A DNA stretch of 32,855 nucleotides from Algoriphagus marincola HL-49 (GTDB lineage: Bacteria > Bacteroidota > Bacteroidia > Cytophagales > Cyclobacteriaceae): contig LJXT01000030.1 of the NCBI GenBank assembly GCA_001314815.1, forward strand, positions 1 to 32,855, written 5' to 3'. Each line of letters begins with the position of its first letter. The first letter of the stretch is position 1. Below, piece after piece: positions 7,358 to 15,892 of this stretch. The translations under genes were made by a program, and so were the position numbers. The notes under the pieces are model-generated. The model was not told where the DNA came from, ran no database searches, and worked only from the letters and a program-made list of their open reading frames with translations.

Positions 7358-9151
7358 TTAGAAAGGATATTTTCCCTGCTCAATCATATAGTCTGCGATT
7401 TGTCTTCTGAGCTCCTTGGTATTGATCAAATCGATTTTTGTAAATCGCTTTAAGCCCATCAACATTACTTTTTGTTCGTCTCCTTTTGCAAAAGAAGCGA
7501 TTGCCTCCTTGGCAGCGGCATTGATTTTATCCACAGCTTCAGATAGGTAGACCTGAGACATGGCAATTTGGTTTTTGCAAGCCTCTTCGCCTTGGATTCC
7601 CACCAGTTTTTCTGTTCGCAGAATAGCTGATTCGACGGCATAGATTTCAATCATTACATCTGCCAAATTCATCATTACTTCCTGCTCATCTTCGATTTTG
7701 TCCTGAAGAGCCATTGCAGCCTTACCGCCTACCATCAAGAAGACTTTTTTGAGCTTCTTGAGTACTTCTTTTTCTGCTGCGAAAAGCTCTGAAGTATCTA
7801 CTGTTTCAAAAGATGGAACAGCCGTCAACTCATTTGCAACTGCCATTGCTGGTTCGAAAAGGTTGATTTCGCCTTTCATCGCCCGCTTCAATAGCATTCC
7901 AACCATGAGCATACGGTTGATCTCATTCGTTCCCTCATAGATTCGAGCGATACGAGCATCACGATATGCACGCTCCATCGGGGCATCTGCAGAATATCCC
8001 ATTCCTCCATAGACCTGAACTCCTTGATCCACTACAAAGTCAAGTACTTCCGATCCATGTACTTTGGCAATAGCCGCCTCAATAGCAAACTGCTCCAATG
8101 CCTTCAACTTTGCATCCGCATCGGACAAACCCTCGGCCTCGAGAGCATCCATTCTATCTTCGATATCCTGACCGGCGCGGTAGCAGAGTGATTCAGAAAC
8201 ATAGGTTCGAACAGCCATTTCTGCCAGCATTCGTTTTACAGCTCCGAATGAGTTGATGCTAGTACCAAATTGCTTTCGCTCGGTGGAATATTTGACGGCC
8301 AAACTGGTAACAGTACGAACTCCGCCCAAAACACCGGCTCCGAGTTTCACACGACCAATGTTGAGAATATTTACAGCAATTTTGAATCCGTTCTGACGGT
8401 CAGAAAGCATGTTTTCCACGGGCACGGGACAGTCATTGAAGAAAACCTGACGGGTAGACGAACCTTTGATTCCCATCTTCTTTTCTTCCTCGTTCATGGT
8501 GATTCCACCAAAGGTCTTTTCTACGATGAATGCTGTCAGGTTTTTATCATCTTCGATTTTGGCAAAAACGATAAAAATATCTGCAAATCCGGCATTGGAA
8601 ATCCACATCTTCTGTCCATTGATGAGATAGTGCTTCCCATCTTCGGAAAGTGTAGCTTTTGTCTTTCCACTATTGGCATCAGAACCTGCATCCGGCTCAG
8701 TCAGGCAATAGCATGCAGCCCATTCTCCTGTAGCCAACTTAGGAAGGTATTTCTGCTTTTGCTCCTCGTTTCCGTAGTAAAGAATCGGCAGTGTTCCGAT
8801 CCCTGTATGGGCTCCATAGGTGGTGGAGAAAGAGCCTGCTGCACCAATGATATCTGCGATCAGCATGGAAGTGTTGAAACTCATTCCCAAACCGCCATAT
8901 TGCTCTGGAACAGATACACCCAAAAGGCCCAATTCGCCAGCTTTCTTGAAAATAGATGGAACGAGATCTGGGTTTTTCATACTGTCAATCTCTTCGATAT
9001 TGGGTGTGATTTCCGTATCGATAAAATCCTGACAGGCCTGAGCCATCATTTTTTGCTCTTCGCTAAACTGCTCGGGAATAAAGACATCCTGTGCCTCTGT
9101 CTCCCGGATGAGGAACTCTCCTCCTTGAATTGATTTTGAAATAGTAGTCAT
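7358..9151 (-). CDS. fadE: Acyl-CoA dehydrogenase (FadE/VLCAD-like)
   Basis: This 597-aa FAD flavoprotein catalyses the first step of beta-oxidation, acyl-CoA to trans-2-enoyl-CoA. Visible features are the N-terminal helical domain, the FAD and substrate loop CLTEPDAGSDAN (149-160), KMWISNAGFADIF (181-193), ERKQFG (291-296) and the likely catalytic Glu406 in IYEGTNEI. An extra C-terminal helical domain of about 170 residues makes it longer than short- or medium-chain enzymes (about 380 aa), matching the very-long-chain and Bacillus FadE type. It is the last gene of the marR-fadN-fadA-fadE operon and ends just before a strong terminator. The order fadN-fadA-fadE equals the B. subtilis fadNAE operon. 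Confidence 0.93.
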   Translation of the reverse strand: MTTISKSIQGGEFLIRETEAQDVFIPEQFSEEQKMMAQACQDFIDTEITPNIEEIDSMKNPDLVPSIFKKAGELGLLGVSVPEQYGGLGMSFNTSMLIADIIGAAGSFSTTYGAHTGIGTLPILYYGNEEQKQKYLPKLATGEWAACYCLTEPDAGSDANSGKTKATLSEDGKHYLINGQKMWISNAGFADIFIVFAKIEDDKNLTAFIVEKTFGGITMNEEEKKMGIKGSSTRQVFFNDCPVPVENMLSDRQNGFKIAVNILNIGRVKLGAGVLGGVRTVTSLAVKYSTERKQFGTSINSFGAVKRMLAEMAVRTYVSESLCYRAGQDIEDRMDALEAEGLSDADAKLKALEQFAIEAAIAKVHGSEVLDFVVDQGVQVYGGMGYSADAPMERAYRDARIARIYEGTNEINRMLMVGMLLKRAMKGEINLFEPAMAVANELTAVPSFETVDTSELFAAEKEVLKKLKKVFLMVGGKAAMALQDKIEDEQEVMMNLADVMIEIYAVESAILRTEKLVGIQGEEACKNQIAMSQVYLSEAVDKINAAAKEAIASFAKGDEQKVMLMGLKRFTKIDLINTKELRRQIADYMIEQGKYPF

Positions 9152-9164
9152 ATTTTAAAGTTTT

Positions 9165-9181
9165 AGAGATTAGAAATCAGA
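9165..9181. repeat. Short repeat copy (AGAGATTAGAAATCAGA)
   Basis: AGAGATTAGAAATCAGA (9165-9181) in the fadA-fadE gap resembles AGAAGTTAGAAACCAGA at 10480-10496. The core TTAGAAA-Y-CAGA is shared. It may be a scar of the element that carries the four-helix-bundle gene, or an unrelated simple repeat. Confidence 0.4.
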
Positions 9182-9262
9182 CCATGAGAAGACTAGCTTA
9201 AAGCTTAATTATTGAGTCAAAAGGTCTCATCTCTAGTGTCTTTTTTCTCGGTTCTATAAATG

Positions 9263-10438
9263 TTATTTAAGCAGTTCAAATATCCCAGCTACTCCCTGTC
9301 CTCCTCCAACACAGGCGGTAACCATCCCGTGCTTTTTATTCCTTCTTCGGAGTTCGTTGAAAAGCTGTACCGAAAGCTTCGCTCCTGTGCATCCTAGTGG
9401 GTGACCCAGTGCTACTGCTCCTCCATTTACGTTCAAAATATCCTCGTTCAATTCGAGTGCTTTCACCACAGCCAAAGCCTGGGCAGCAAAGGCTTCATTC
9501 AATTCGATCAAGTCAATGTCATTTAGAGAAAGTCCGGCTTGCTTCAATGCTTTCGGAACAGCCTCCTTCGGACCTATACCCATTATTCGAGGATCTACAC
9601 CTGCCACAGAATAGGACATCATTCGGGCCATCGGATCCAGATTAAGCGATTTCATCAATCGCTCAGACATGACAACCACAAAAGCCGCCCCATCTGAAGT
9701 CTGAGATGAGTTTCCGGCAGTTACCTGACCTCCATTTTTAAAGGCAGGCTTCAGATTGGAAAGCACTTCCATGCTTGTTCCAGCACGTGGACCTTCATCC
9801 GTATCTACTACATATTTCCTGGTTTTGCGCTTTCCTTTTTCATCCAAGTAAGTCTCTTCCACTTCGACAGGAACAATTTCATCTTTGAATCTGCCTTCTT
9901 GGATAGCTGCTAAAGCACGCTCATGGGATCTTACCGAAAAAGCATCAGCGGCTTCTCGAGTGATATCATAGTCTTTAGCCAATTCTTCTGCTGTCAATCC
10001 CATACTTAGGTAATAGGAAGGTGTCTCAGAAGCAATTTTCCAGTTGAGCGCTGTTTTGTATCCCATCATAGGAACCAATGACATAGACTCTGTACCTCCT
10101 GCGATGATACAATCGGCCATTCCAGCTTTGATTTTTCCTACAGCCAATGCGATAGCTTCGAGGCCTGATCCACAGTATCGATTCATGACAAAACCTGGAT
10201 TATCTATTCCCAAGGCCAAAAGGGAAATCATTCTACCCATTTGCATTCCTTGTTCAGCTTCCGGTATCGCATTTCCGACGATAAGATCATCGACCATTTT
10301 GGCTTCCAGACCTGGTGTATTTGCTACCAGGTGTTTGATGACGTCAGCAGCCAAGTCATCTGGACGGTAAAAACGAAAACCACCTTTTTTGGCCTTCCCT
10401 ACCGCCGATCTATATCCATTAATTATATATGCATCCAT
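9263..10438 (-). CDS. fadA: Acetyl-CoA C-acyltransferase (3-ketoacyl-CoA thiolase)
   Basis: This 391-aa thiolase carries out the last beta-oxidation step, cleaving 3-ketoacyl-CoA with CoA. The catalytic residues are all in place: nucleophile Cys89 in NRYCGSG, His346 in ALGHPLGCTG, and Cys376 in the CVGGGQG motif. Length is typical of the family. It lies in the fad operon between the four-helix-bundle gene and fadE, 111 bp before the latter. Both surrounding gaps hold related short repeats of the type TTAGAAAYCAGA (see the repeat entries). Identification as a degradative thiolase rather than a biosynthetic one rests on the operon context. Confidence 0.93.
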   Translation of the reverse strand: MDAYIINGYRSAVGKAKKGGFRFYRPDDLAADVIKHLVANTPGLEAKMVDDLIVGNAIPEAEQGMQMGRMISLLALGIDNPGFVMNRYCGSGLEAIALAVGKIKAGMADCIIAGGTESMSLVPMMGYKTALNWKIASETPSYYLSMGLTAEELAKDYDITREAADAFSVRSHERALAAIQEGRFKDEIVPVEVEETYLDEKGKRKTRKYVVDTDEGPRAGTSMEVLSNLKPAFKNGGQVTAGNSSQTSDGAAFVVVMSERLMKSLNLDPMARMMSYSVAGVDPRIMGIGPKEAVPKALKQAGLSLNDIDLIELNEAFAAQALAVVKALELNEDILNVNGGAVALGHPLGCTGAKLSVQLFNELRRRNKKHGMVTACVGGGQGVAGIFELLK

Positions 10439-10479
10439 CGTGTAATTTTATTTTTTGGTTTATTGATATTGAAGAGTCA

Positions 10480-10492
10480 AGAAGTTAGAAAC
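10480..10492. repeat. Left inverted repeat flanking the four-helix-bundle gene
   Basis: AGAAGTTAGAAAC (10480-10492) is the exact reverse complement of GTTTCTAACTTCT at 10905-10917. The two arms enclose the four-helix-bundle gene at about 18 and 24 bp from its stop and start codons. Confidence 0.6.
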
Positions 10493-10509
10493 CAGAATCA
10501 AGACAACTA

Positions 10510-10881
10510 CTAATAGGGGTTGCTTTCAACTGAATTTCTGAATCCGATAATTAGTTTTTGCACTTCTGAAATTTGATTGGTAAGGTTTTCAAAAGTTTCG
10601 TCCTCTAGTAAGCCAACTCGATTTGAAATAATGGCCTGTGTTTCGAGTTCAAAACTCTCTCCAAGGCTTATATCAAGTGAATTTGAAAAAGACTTAGAAG
10701 AGTTTCTTGCAGTTCCTTCAGCAATATTGGAAGGGATGGAAACACTTGATCTTCTCATTTGAGAGGTGATTCCATATTTCTCTTCACTAGGAAATATTTG
10801 CGTCAATTCATAAATATGAACTGCAAGATCAACTGCCTTTTTCCAAACTATAAGATTCTTAAAATTATGTTTTGGTCTCAT
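10510..10881 (-). CDS. Four-helix bundle protein (23S rRNA intervening-sequence / S23 family)
   Basis: This 123-aa protein shows the family pattern clearly: FKNLIVWKKAVDLAVHIYEL near the start, then SQMRRSSVSIPSNIAEGTAR (about residues 40-59) and a closing amphipathic helix. Members were first seen in intervening sequences of 23S rRNA genes and are now found scattered through Bacteroidota genomes, often next to repeats or diversity-generating systems. The biochemical role is not established; nucleic-acid binding has been proposed. Here it sits alone inside a fatty-acid degradation operon, on the same strand, and is bracketed by 13-bp inverted repeats. It has no evident link to beta-oxidation and most likely arrived by insertion. 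No rRNA is present in the window. Confidence 0.9.
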   Translation of the reverse strand: MRPKHNFKNLIVWKKAVDLAVHIYELTQIFPSEEKYGITSQMRRSSVSIPSNIAEGTARNSSKSFSNSLDISLGESFELETQAIISNRVGLLEDETFENLTNQISEVQKLIIGFRNSVESNPY

Positions 10882-10904
10882 AATCGGGTTGTTCTAATGG
10901 TCTT

Positions 10905-10917
10905 GTTTCTAACTTCT
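10905..10917. repeat. Right inverted repeat flanking the four-helix-bundle gene
   Basis: GTTTCTAACTTCT (10905-10917) is the exact reverse complement of 10480-10492. A partial further copy, CTAATTTCTAA, follows at 10922-10932 and runs into the fadN stop region. Confidence 0.6.
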
Positions 10918-10922
10918 ATTTA

Positions 10923-13328
10923 CTAATTTCTAAGTGGTTTTCCCTTAAATAGAATACTGTGTATCCTTTCCAGCGTCTTCGGTTCGGCTGTTAGACTTAA
11001 GAATGCCTCACGCTCCAAATCCAATAAGTATTGCTCAGAAACCTCTGTTGGAGAGGACAAATCTCCACCAGACATGACCCAGGCTAGCTTTCTGGCGATT
11101 TTTGCATCGTGCTCAGAAATATATTTTCCGTAAATCATTCCTGTGATTCCCGCTTCAAATAGCGCTAGGGAAGTTTTTCCCAAGACCTTGATGTTCGACT
11201 GCTCGAGCGGTTGGGTATATCCTGCGCCAGAAAGCGCCAAAACCTTCTCTTTTGCCTCAGCTAACTGTCGCTTTCGATTTAAGGTGATTCCATCTTGAGG
11301 ACGCAAATATCCTAGGCCTCTTGCCTCTTCGGCAGAAGTCGAAACCTTGGCCATCGCGATATTCATGAAATATTCCTGTAGCTGATTAAGCTCTACATCT
11401 CCAGCTACTACACCATTGGCAAATCGACGGGTCATTTCCTTGGTACCGCCGCCGGCTGGGATAAGTCCAACACCAACTTCCACAAGACCCATATACAACT
11501 CTGCATGTGCTTGAATATGATCTGCATGTAAGGACAGTTCACAACCGCCTCCCAGTGCCATATTATGCGGAGCAACGACTACAGGAACTGATGAATATCT
11601 AGCTCGCATCATCGTTTTCTGGAACTGTGCAATCATCAGGTTAATCTCATCGTAATCTTGATCTCCGGCAAACATGAATAGCATAGCCAAATTAGCACCG
11701 GCAGAGAAATTGGCTCCTTCATTACCTATGACGAGACCTTTGTAGGATTTTTCGGCCATTGAAATAGCGGTATTGATGCCTTCGATAACTTCAGCTCCCA
11801 TGGAATTCATCTTGGTATGGAATTCCAATCCAATGACATCATCTCCCATATCGTAAATAGACGCTCCCGCATTGCCCCAGACTTTCTTGTCTGCTGCTTT
11901 CAGTGTATCTAGAATGATGAAATCATCCATTCCCGGGATTTCTACATAGGACTTGGATGGGATATCGTAATATTTCTTTTTGCCTCCCTCTACTTTATAG
12001 AATGACTCATGACCTGCTTCGAGCATTTCATGAACCCAAGCTGCAGCTTTTTCACCTGCCGCTTCCATTTTTTCTACTGTCTCTTTTACTCCTAAAATAT
12101 CCCAGGTCTCAAATGGCCCTAGCTCCCAACCGAAACCTGCGCAAACGGCCTGATCGATGCGATACAATTCATCGGCGATTTCCGGAATACGGTGTGATAC
12201 ATATTTGAATAGGTCATAAAAAGAAACCCGATAAAATTCTCCGGCCTTGTCATCAAAGTTGACCAAGAACTTGATTCGCTTCTTGAGATCATCTATCTCT
12301 TTGGATGCTTCAAGTGCTTTGAATTTTGGCTTTTCTACATCTTTGTATTCAAAAGTGTTGAAATCAAGTTCTTTGAGCTCTTTTCTACCGTCTTTGTGAC
12401 GGATCATTTTGAAATAGCCTTGCCCGGTTTTATCACCAAACCATTTGTTTTCATAAAGAACCTCAACAATTTTTGGCAGTTTGAATTTCTCACGGGATTC
12501 ATCTTGAGGTAAAGCCTTATAAAGATTGTTGGCAACATTGACTGTGGTATCCAGACCAACCACATCCATGGTTCGGAAGGTGGCAGATTTTGCTCTTCCA
12601 ATGACGGTGCCGGTCAGTTTATCAACTTCAGATACACCCAATCCCATTTTTTCGATAGCATGCATGCCTGAAATGATTGCATATACACCGACACGATTGG
12701 CAATAAATGCTGGAGTATCCTTACAAAGAACCGTTTCTTTACCCAAGAAGCGATCTCCATAATCCATCAGAAAATCAATGATTTCGGGTTTGGTCTTAGG
12801 ACCAGGAATGATCTCAAGAAGCTTCAGGTATCGAGGTGGGTTAAAAAAGTGTGTACCTGCAAAGTTTACTTGGAAATCTTCTGATCTTCCTTCACACATC
12901 ATATGCATAGGAATCCCTGAAGTGTTGGACGTAATCAAGGTGCCTGGCTTTCGATACTTTTCGACCTTTTCAAACAATTGCTGCTTGATATCCAATCGCT
13001 CTACCACTACTTCGATTATCCAATCTACATCTTTGATTTTAGGAAGATCATCATCAAAGTTTCCTGTAGAAATCCTGCTTACCAAGCTCTTTTCATAAAT
13101 AGGCGAAGGCTTGGATTTCATGGTACTTTGAAGAGCTGTATTCACAATTCGGTTACGAACTGCCGGATGCTCTTTCGTTAGCCCTTTTTTCTGTTCCTCT
13201 TCTGTGAGTTCAAATGGTACGATATCCAACAAAAGCACTTCAACGCCAATATTGGCGAAATGGCATGCTATCCTGGAACCCATCACTCCGGAACCTAAAA
13301 CGGCAACTTTTTTAATGGTTTTGTTCAT
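10923..13328 (-). CDS. fadN: 3-hydroxyacyl-CoA dehydrogenase / enoyl-CoA hydratase (FadN type)
   Basis: This 801-aa bifunctional enzyme performs the middle two steps of beta-oxidation: hydration of enoyl-CoA and NAD-dependent oxidation of 3-hydroxyacyl-CoA. The N terminus holds the dehydrogenase, with NAD loop VLGSGVMGSRIA (10-21) and the catalytic-His segment GTHFFNPPRYL. The C-terminal part holds a crotonase fold with GANFSAGANL, MALGGGCELSLHAD and GLVEVGVGLIPAGGG. This domain order is the reverse of E. coli FadB and matches B. subtilis FadN, whose gene also precedes fadA and fadE. It follows marR by 27 bp. The four-helix-bundle gene separates it from fadA. Confidence 0.93.
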   Translation of the reverse strand: MNKTIKKVAVLGSGVMGSRIACHFANIGVEVLLLDIVPFELTEEEQKKGLTKEHPAVRNRIVNTALQSTMKSKPSPIYEKSLVSRISTGNFDDDLPKIKDVDWIIEVVVERLDIKQQLFEKVEKYRKPGTLITSNTSGIPMHMMCEGRSEDFQVNFAGTHFFNPPRYLKLLEIIPGPKTKPEIIDFLMDYGDRFLGKETVLCKDTPAFIANRVGVYAIISGMHAIEKMGLGVSEVDKLTGTVIGRAKSATFRTMDVVGLDTTVNVANNLYKALPQDESREKFKLPKIVEVLYENKWFGDKTGQGYFKMIRHKDGRKELKELDFNTFEYKDVEKPKFKALEASKEIDDLKKRIKFLVNFDDKAGEFYRVSFYDLFKYVSHRIPEIADELYRIDQAVCAGFGWELGPFETWDILGVKETVEKMEAAGEKAAAWVHEMLEAGHESFYKVEGGKKKYYDIPSKSYVEIPGMDDFIILDTLKAADKKVWGNAGASIYDMGDDVIGLEFHTKMNSMGAEVIEGINTAISMAEKSYKGLVIGNEGANFSAGANLAMLFMFAGDQDYDEINLMIAQFQKTMMRARYSSVPVVVAPHNMALGGGCELSLHADHIQAHAELYMGLVEVGVGLIPAGGGTKEMTRRFANGVVAGDVELNQLQEYFMNIAMAKVSTSAEEARGLGYLRPQDGITLNRKRQLAEAKEKVLALSGAGYTQPLEQSNIKVLGKTSLALFEAGITGMIYGKYISEHDAKIARKLAWVMSGGDLSSPTEVSEQYLLDLEREAFLSLTAEPKTLERIHSILFKGKPLRN

Positions 13329-13355
13329 TTTTTTGGGTTTTTGGTAGTCTGAGGT

Positions 13356-13817
13356 TTATAATTCAAATATGGGTTTATTGACAGCCGATCCACTGAATTG
13401 ATCAATGACAAGTTGGAGCTTTTCAAAAACCTGAAAAAAGTTTTGCAAATCCTCCTCGGGAATTACCTCCCGCACCTGTTCATTAAATTCTTTGATCGTC
13501 TGTACCGAAATTTCCTTTTTTCTTCTTCCTTCTTCTGTAAGAAAAATCCGAACGGAACGCTTATCAGAAGGGTCCTGCTTCTTAAAAATCAATCCCTTCT
13601 CCTCCATGGTTTTAAGCATTCGGGTGAGACTTCTGGTCTCCAATCCTATCATGGGAGCTATCTTGGTAGCAGGAGTTCCTTCCTTGGAATTAATGTTGAT
13701 CAGCACAAATCCTATAGCCGTGGTGAATCCCTCGGCAGCTGCCTGCTGATTGTACATTCTTGATATGGCGTGCCAAGCACTCTTGATGTGATAGTCTACT
13801 GTTTCTTCTCGCTTCAT
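13356..13817 (-). CDS. MarR family transcriptional regulator of the fad operon
   Basis: This 153-aa protein is a winged-helix MarR regulator. The recognition helix lies near IAPMIGLETRSLTRMLKTME (58-77), followed by the wing KQDPSDKRSVRIFLTEEG, a hallmark of the family. It is the first gene of the operon marR-fadN-(four-helix)-fadA-fadE. Two ATGCATGCAT palindromes lie 49-91 bp before its start codon and are the likely operators, so it probably represses its own operon. The inducer may be a fatty acid or acyl-CoA, by analogy with other regulators of lipid catabolism; the sequence does not prove this. Confidence 0.9.
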   Translation of the reverse strand: MKREETVDYHIKSAWHAISRMYNQQAAAEGFTTAIGFVLININSKEGTPATKIAPMIGLETRSLTRMLKTMEEKGLIFKKQDPSDKRSVRIFLTEEGRRKKEISVQTIKEFNEQVREVIPEEDLQNFFQVFEKLQLVIDQFSGSAVNKPIFEL

Positions 13818-13865
13818 TTACAAGTTTTCGCCTGAATTTAGAGAAGCTCAATTTAGAAATATTTT

Positions 13866-13879
13866 GTATGCATGCATAC
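13866..13879. promoter_or_regulatory. Putative MarR operator, site 1
   Basis: GTATGCATGCATAC is a perfect 14-bp palindrome, 49-62 bp upstream of the marR start codon. Its core ATGCATGCAT recurs 30 bp further upstream. Confidence 0.65.
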
Positions 13880-13897
13880 TATTTTGATAAAAAAGTT

Positions 13898-13907
13898 ATG
13901 CATGCAT
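13898..13907. promoter_or_regulatory. Putative MarR operator, site 2
   Basis: ATGCATGCAT is the second copy of the operator core. The centres of sites 1 and 2 are 30 bp apart, close to three helical turns, so two dimers could bind the same face of the DNA. Its flanks are less symmetric than those of site 1. Confidence 0.6.
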
Positions 13908-13991
13908 CACAAATTTTTAATTGATAAATGGGGTATTAGTAAAATATTATTAATTAAAAATTCATTATTAAAGTATTATACAAAATATTCT

Positions 13992-14036
13992 ATAAAAAAG
14001 GCTTCAATTTCAGAATTTAATTCTGAGATGAAGCCT
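13992..14036 (-). terminator. Rho-independent terminator after the acyl-CoA ligase gene
   Basis: AGGCTTCA...TTCAGAAT and ATTCTGA...TGAAGCCT (13999-14036) form a stem of about 17 bp with one bulge or mismatch and a tiny loop. Read on the minus strand it is followed by TTTTTTATA. It separates the ligase gene from the marR-fad operon downstream. Confidence 0.85.
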
Positions 14037-14089
14037 AAGGTTAAATTTTGATGAAGAATTGAATTTTTGATTTGAATCAAATGCTTTTA

Positions 14090-15835
14090 CTAAGCATATA
14101 TTTCCGCGATCTCCTTTTGGAATTTTTCATGGATGACTTTTCGCTTCAATTTCATGGTTGGCGTTAGTTCCCCACTATTCACGCCCCAGGGCTGCGAGAG
14201 CAGTTTGAATTTTTTGATTTGCTCCCATTTACCATAATATTTATTGAAACTATCGACCTCACGCTGATACTTTTCAATGATATCCTGTCGGGCAATCATT
14301 TCTTCATCAGTCGTGTACGGGATTTCTTTATGCTTGCAGTATTCCCGGAGTCCGTCATAACTAGGGACGATCAAAGCTGCAGGGAATTTTTGGCCATCAC
14401 CGACTACTATCAACTGCTCGATTAGAGTAGACTCTTTAAATTTATTTTCCATCGGTTGAGGAGCAATATATTTTCCACCTGATGTTTTGAACATCTCCTT
14501 CTTTCGGTCGGTAATCCGTAAGAAATCTCCGTCAAGTTCACCGATGTCGCCGGTATGAAACCAGCCGTCTTTTAGGACATCTGCGGTCATCTCAGGCTCG
14601 CGATAGTATCCTTGCATGACATTTGGTCCCTTAACCAAGATTTCTCCATCCTGAGCGATTTTTACTTCCACATCTTTCACAATTTTCCCGACCCAACCTA
14701 TTCGTACCTTCTCAGCTTCTGTCAGAGTGGCCGTAACGACCGGTGAAGTCTCTGTCAAACCATATCCTTCACAAACTTTTATTCCCGCGGCCCAGAATAC
14801 TCGAGCTAATCTAGGTTGTAGAGCAGATGCTCCGGAATTAATTTGCATAATATTCCCACCAAGCGCTTCTCTCCATTTCGAGAAAATCAGCTTATTGGCG
14901 ATTTTTAATTGGGTATTATACCAGCCACCCATGTCTTTTGCCGGATCATATTTAAGTCCAAGATTAAGTGCCCAGAAAAACAGCTGTTTTTTTATTCCTG
15001 TCAGCTCGTAACCTTTAGCGACGATTTTATCATAGACTTTTTCCAATAATCTTGGAACAGTATTGAATAGATGTGGCTGTATCTCTTTTAGGTTATCCCC
15101 TATTTTCTCCAAATTCTCGGCATAGTAAATCGAAAAACCCATATACATAAAGCAGAAAGAAGCCGTTCGTTCAAAAATATGGCAAAGGGGCAAAAAACTA
15201 AGTACCTTACCTTCTCCTGGAACGGGGCTCATGATATGAGAAACTGAGAGTACATTTGAGAGTACATTTTGATGAGTGAGCATGACACCTTTTGGCCTGC
15301 CTGTGGTACCTGAGGTATAGATAATGGTGAATAGATCCTCTGATTTGATTTTATCCTTTTCTGCCTCCAGTTGCGCCAAATCACCATCTTCTCCCAGTTT
15401 CATCACTTCCTCCCAATGAGCAGCTCCATTCAGCTTGTCGAAGGTAAAAATATCTTGGCCCTTCGCTGCTTCTTTGGCCTTTTCGAAAATGGTCTGGTCC
15501 CCAGCAAAAATCATTTTGACTGATGCATGCCCGAAAATATAAGCGTAATCTTCGCTAGAAATAGTCGGATACATGGGGACGGAGATTGCACCTATTTGCT
15601 GTAGCGCCAAATCAATAAAATTCCACTCGGGTCTATTATCTGAAATGATGGCAACCTTATCCTCAGACTTGATTCCCTTGGCAAGAAATCCCAAACTCAG
15701 GCTATCTACTATGGACTTTAAGTCTCTGGAGGAATAAGTAATCCATTGACCATCCTGTTTTCGGGAAAGAGCTACCTCTTTATTGTATTTGGAAATCTGA
15801 TAGGGAATGAGATCGAATAAGCGTTTTTGGTCCAT
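14090..15835 (-). CDS. fadD: Long-chain acyl-CoA synthetase (AMP-forming)
   Basis: This 581-aa adenylate-forming enzyme activates fatty acids with ATP and CoA, feeding the beta-oxidation genes next door. Motifs in order are the P-loop-like TIIYTSGTTGRPKGV (about 172), the GYGLTETSP motif, the hinge region GWFHTGDIGELDGDFLRITD, and KKEMFKTSGGKYIAP near residue 460. It lacks the canonical terminal GK motif and instead has the LTPTMKLKRKV end seen in the bacterial FACL/FadD15 type, where the catalytic Lys lies in this tail. It has its own terminator, so it is a separate transcription unit from the marR operon, and I see no ATGCATGCAT operator upstream. The start abuts the putative origin region. 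Confidence 0.92.
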   Translation of the reverse strand: MDQKRLFDLIPYQISKYNKEVALSRKQDGQWITYSSRDLKSIVDSLSLGFLAKGIKSEDKVAIISDNRPEWNFIDLALQQIGAISVPMYPTISSEDYAYIFGHASVKMIFAGDQTIFEKAKEAAKGQDIFTFDKLNGAAHWEEVMKLGEDGDLAQLEAEKDKIKSEDLFTIIYTSGTTGRPKGVMLTHQNVLSNVLSVSHIMSPVPGEGKVLSFLPLCHIFERTASFCFMYMGFSIYYAENLEKIGDNLKEIQPHLFNTVPRLLEKVYDKIVAKGYELTGIKKQLFFWALNLGLKYDPAKDMGGWYNTQLKIANKLIFSKWREALGGNIMQINSGASALQPRLARVFWAAGIKVCEGYGLTETSPVVTATLTEAEKVRIGWVGKIVKDVEVKIAQDGEILVKGPNVMQGYYREPEMTADVLKDGWFHTGDIGELDGDFLRITDRKKEMFKTSGGKYIAPQPMENKFKESTLIEQLIVVGDGQKFPAALIVPSYDGLREYCKHKEIPYTTDEEMIARQDIIEKYQREVDSFNKYYGKWEQIKKFKLLSQPWGVNSGELTPTMKLKRKVIHEKFQKEIAEIYA

Positions 15836-15892
15836 TGGGTTATTGTTTTGTCTGAACCAATATAGGCAAAAAAATATTCCATCTGAAGAGGT

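Noticed and set aside
8270-9133. 287-aa open frame antisense to fadE
   Set aside because: It is a long shadow frame; its translation is Cys/Phe/Ser-rich without family features, while fadE on the other strand has all acyl-CoA dehydrogenase motifs.
12658-12667. GCATGCATGC, similar to the MarR operator core, inside fadN (and ATGCATGC near 15533 inside the ligase gene)
   Set aside because: Both are in coding sequence and lack the second copy; most likely chance.
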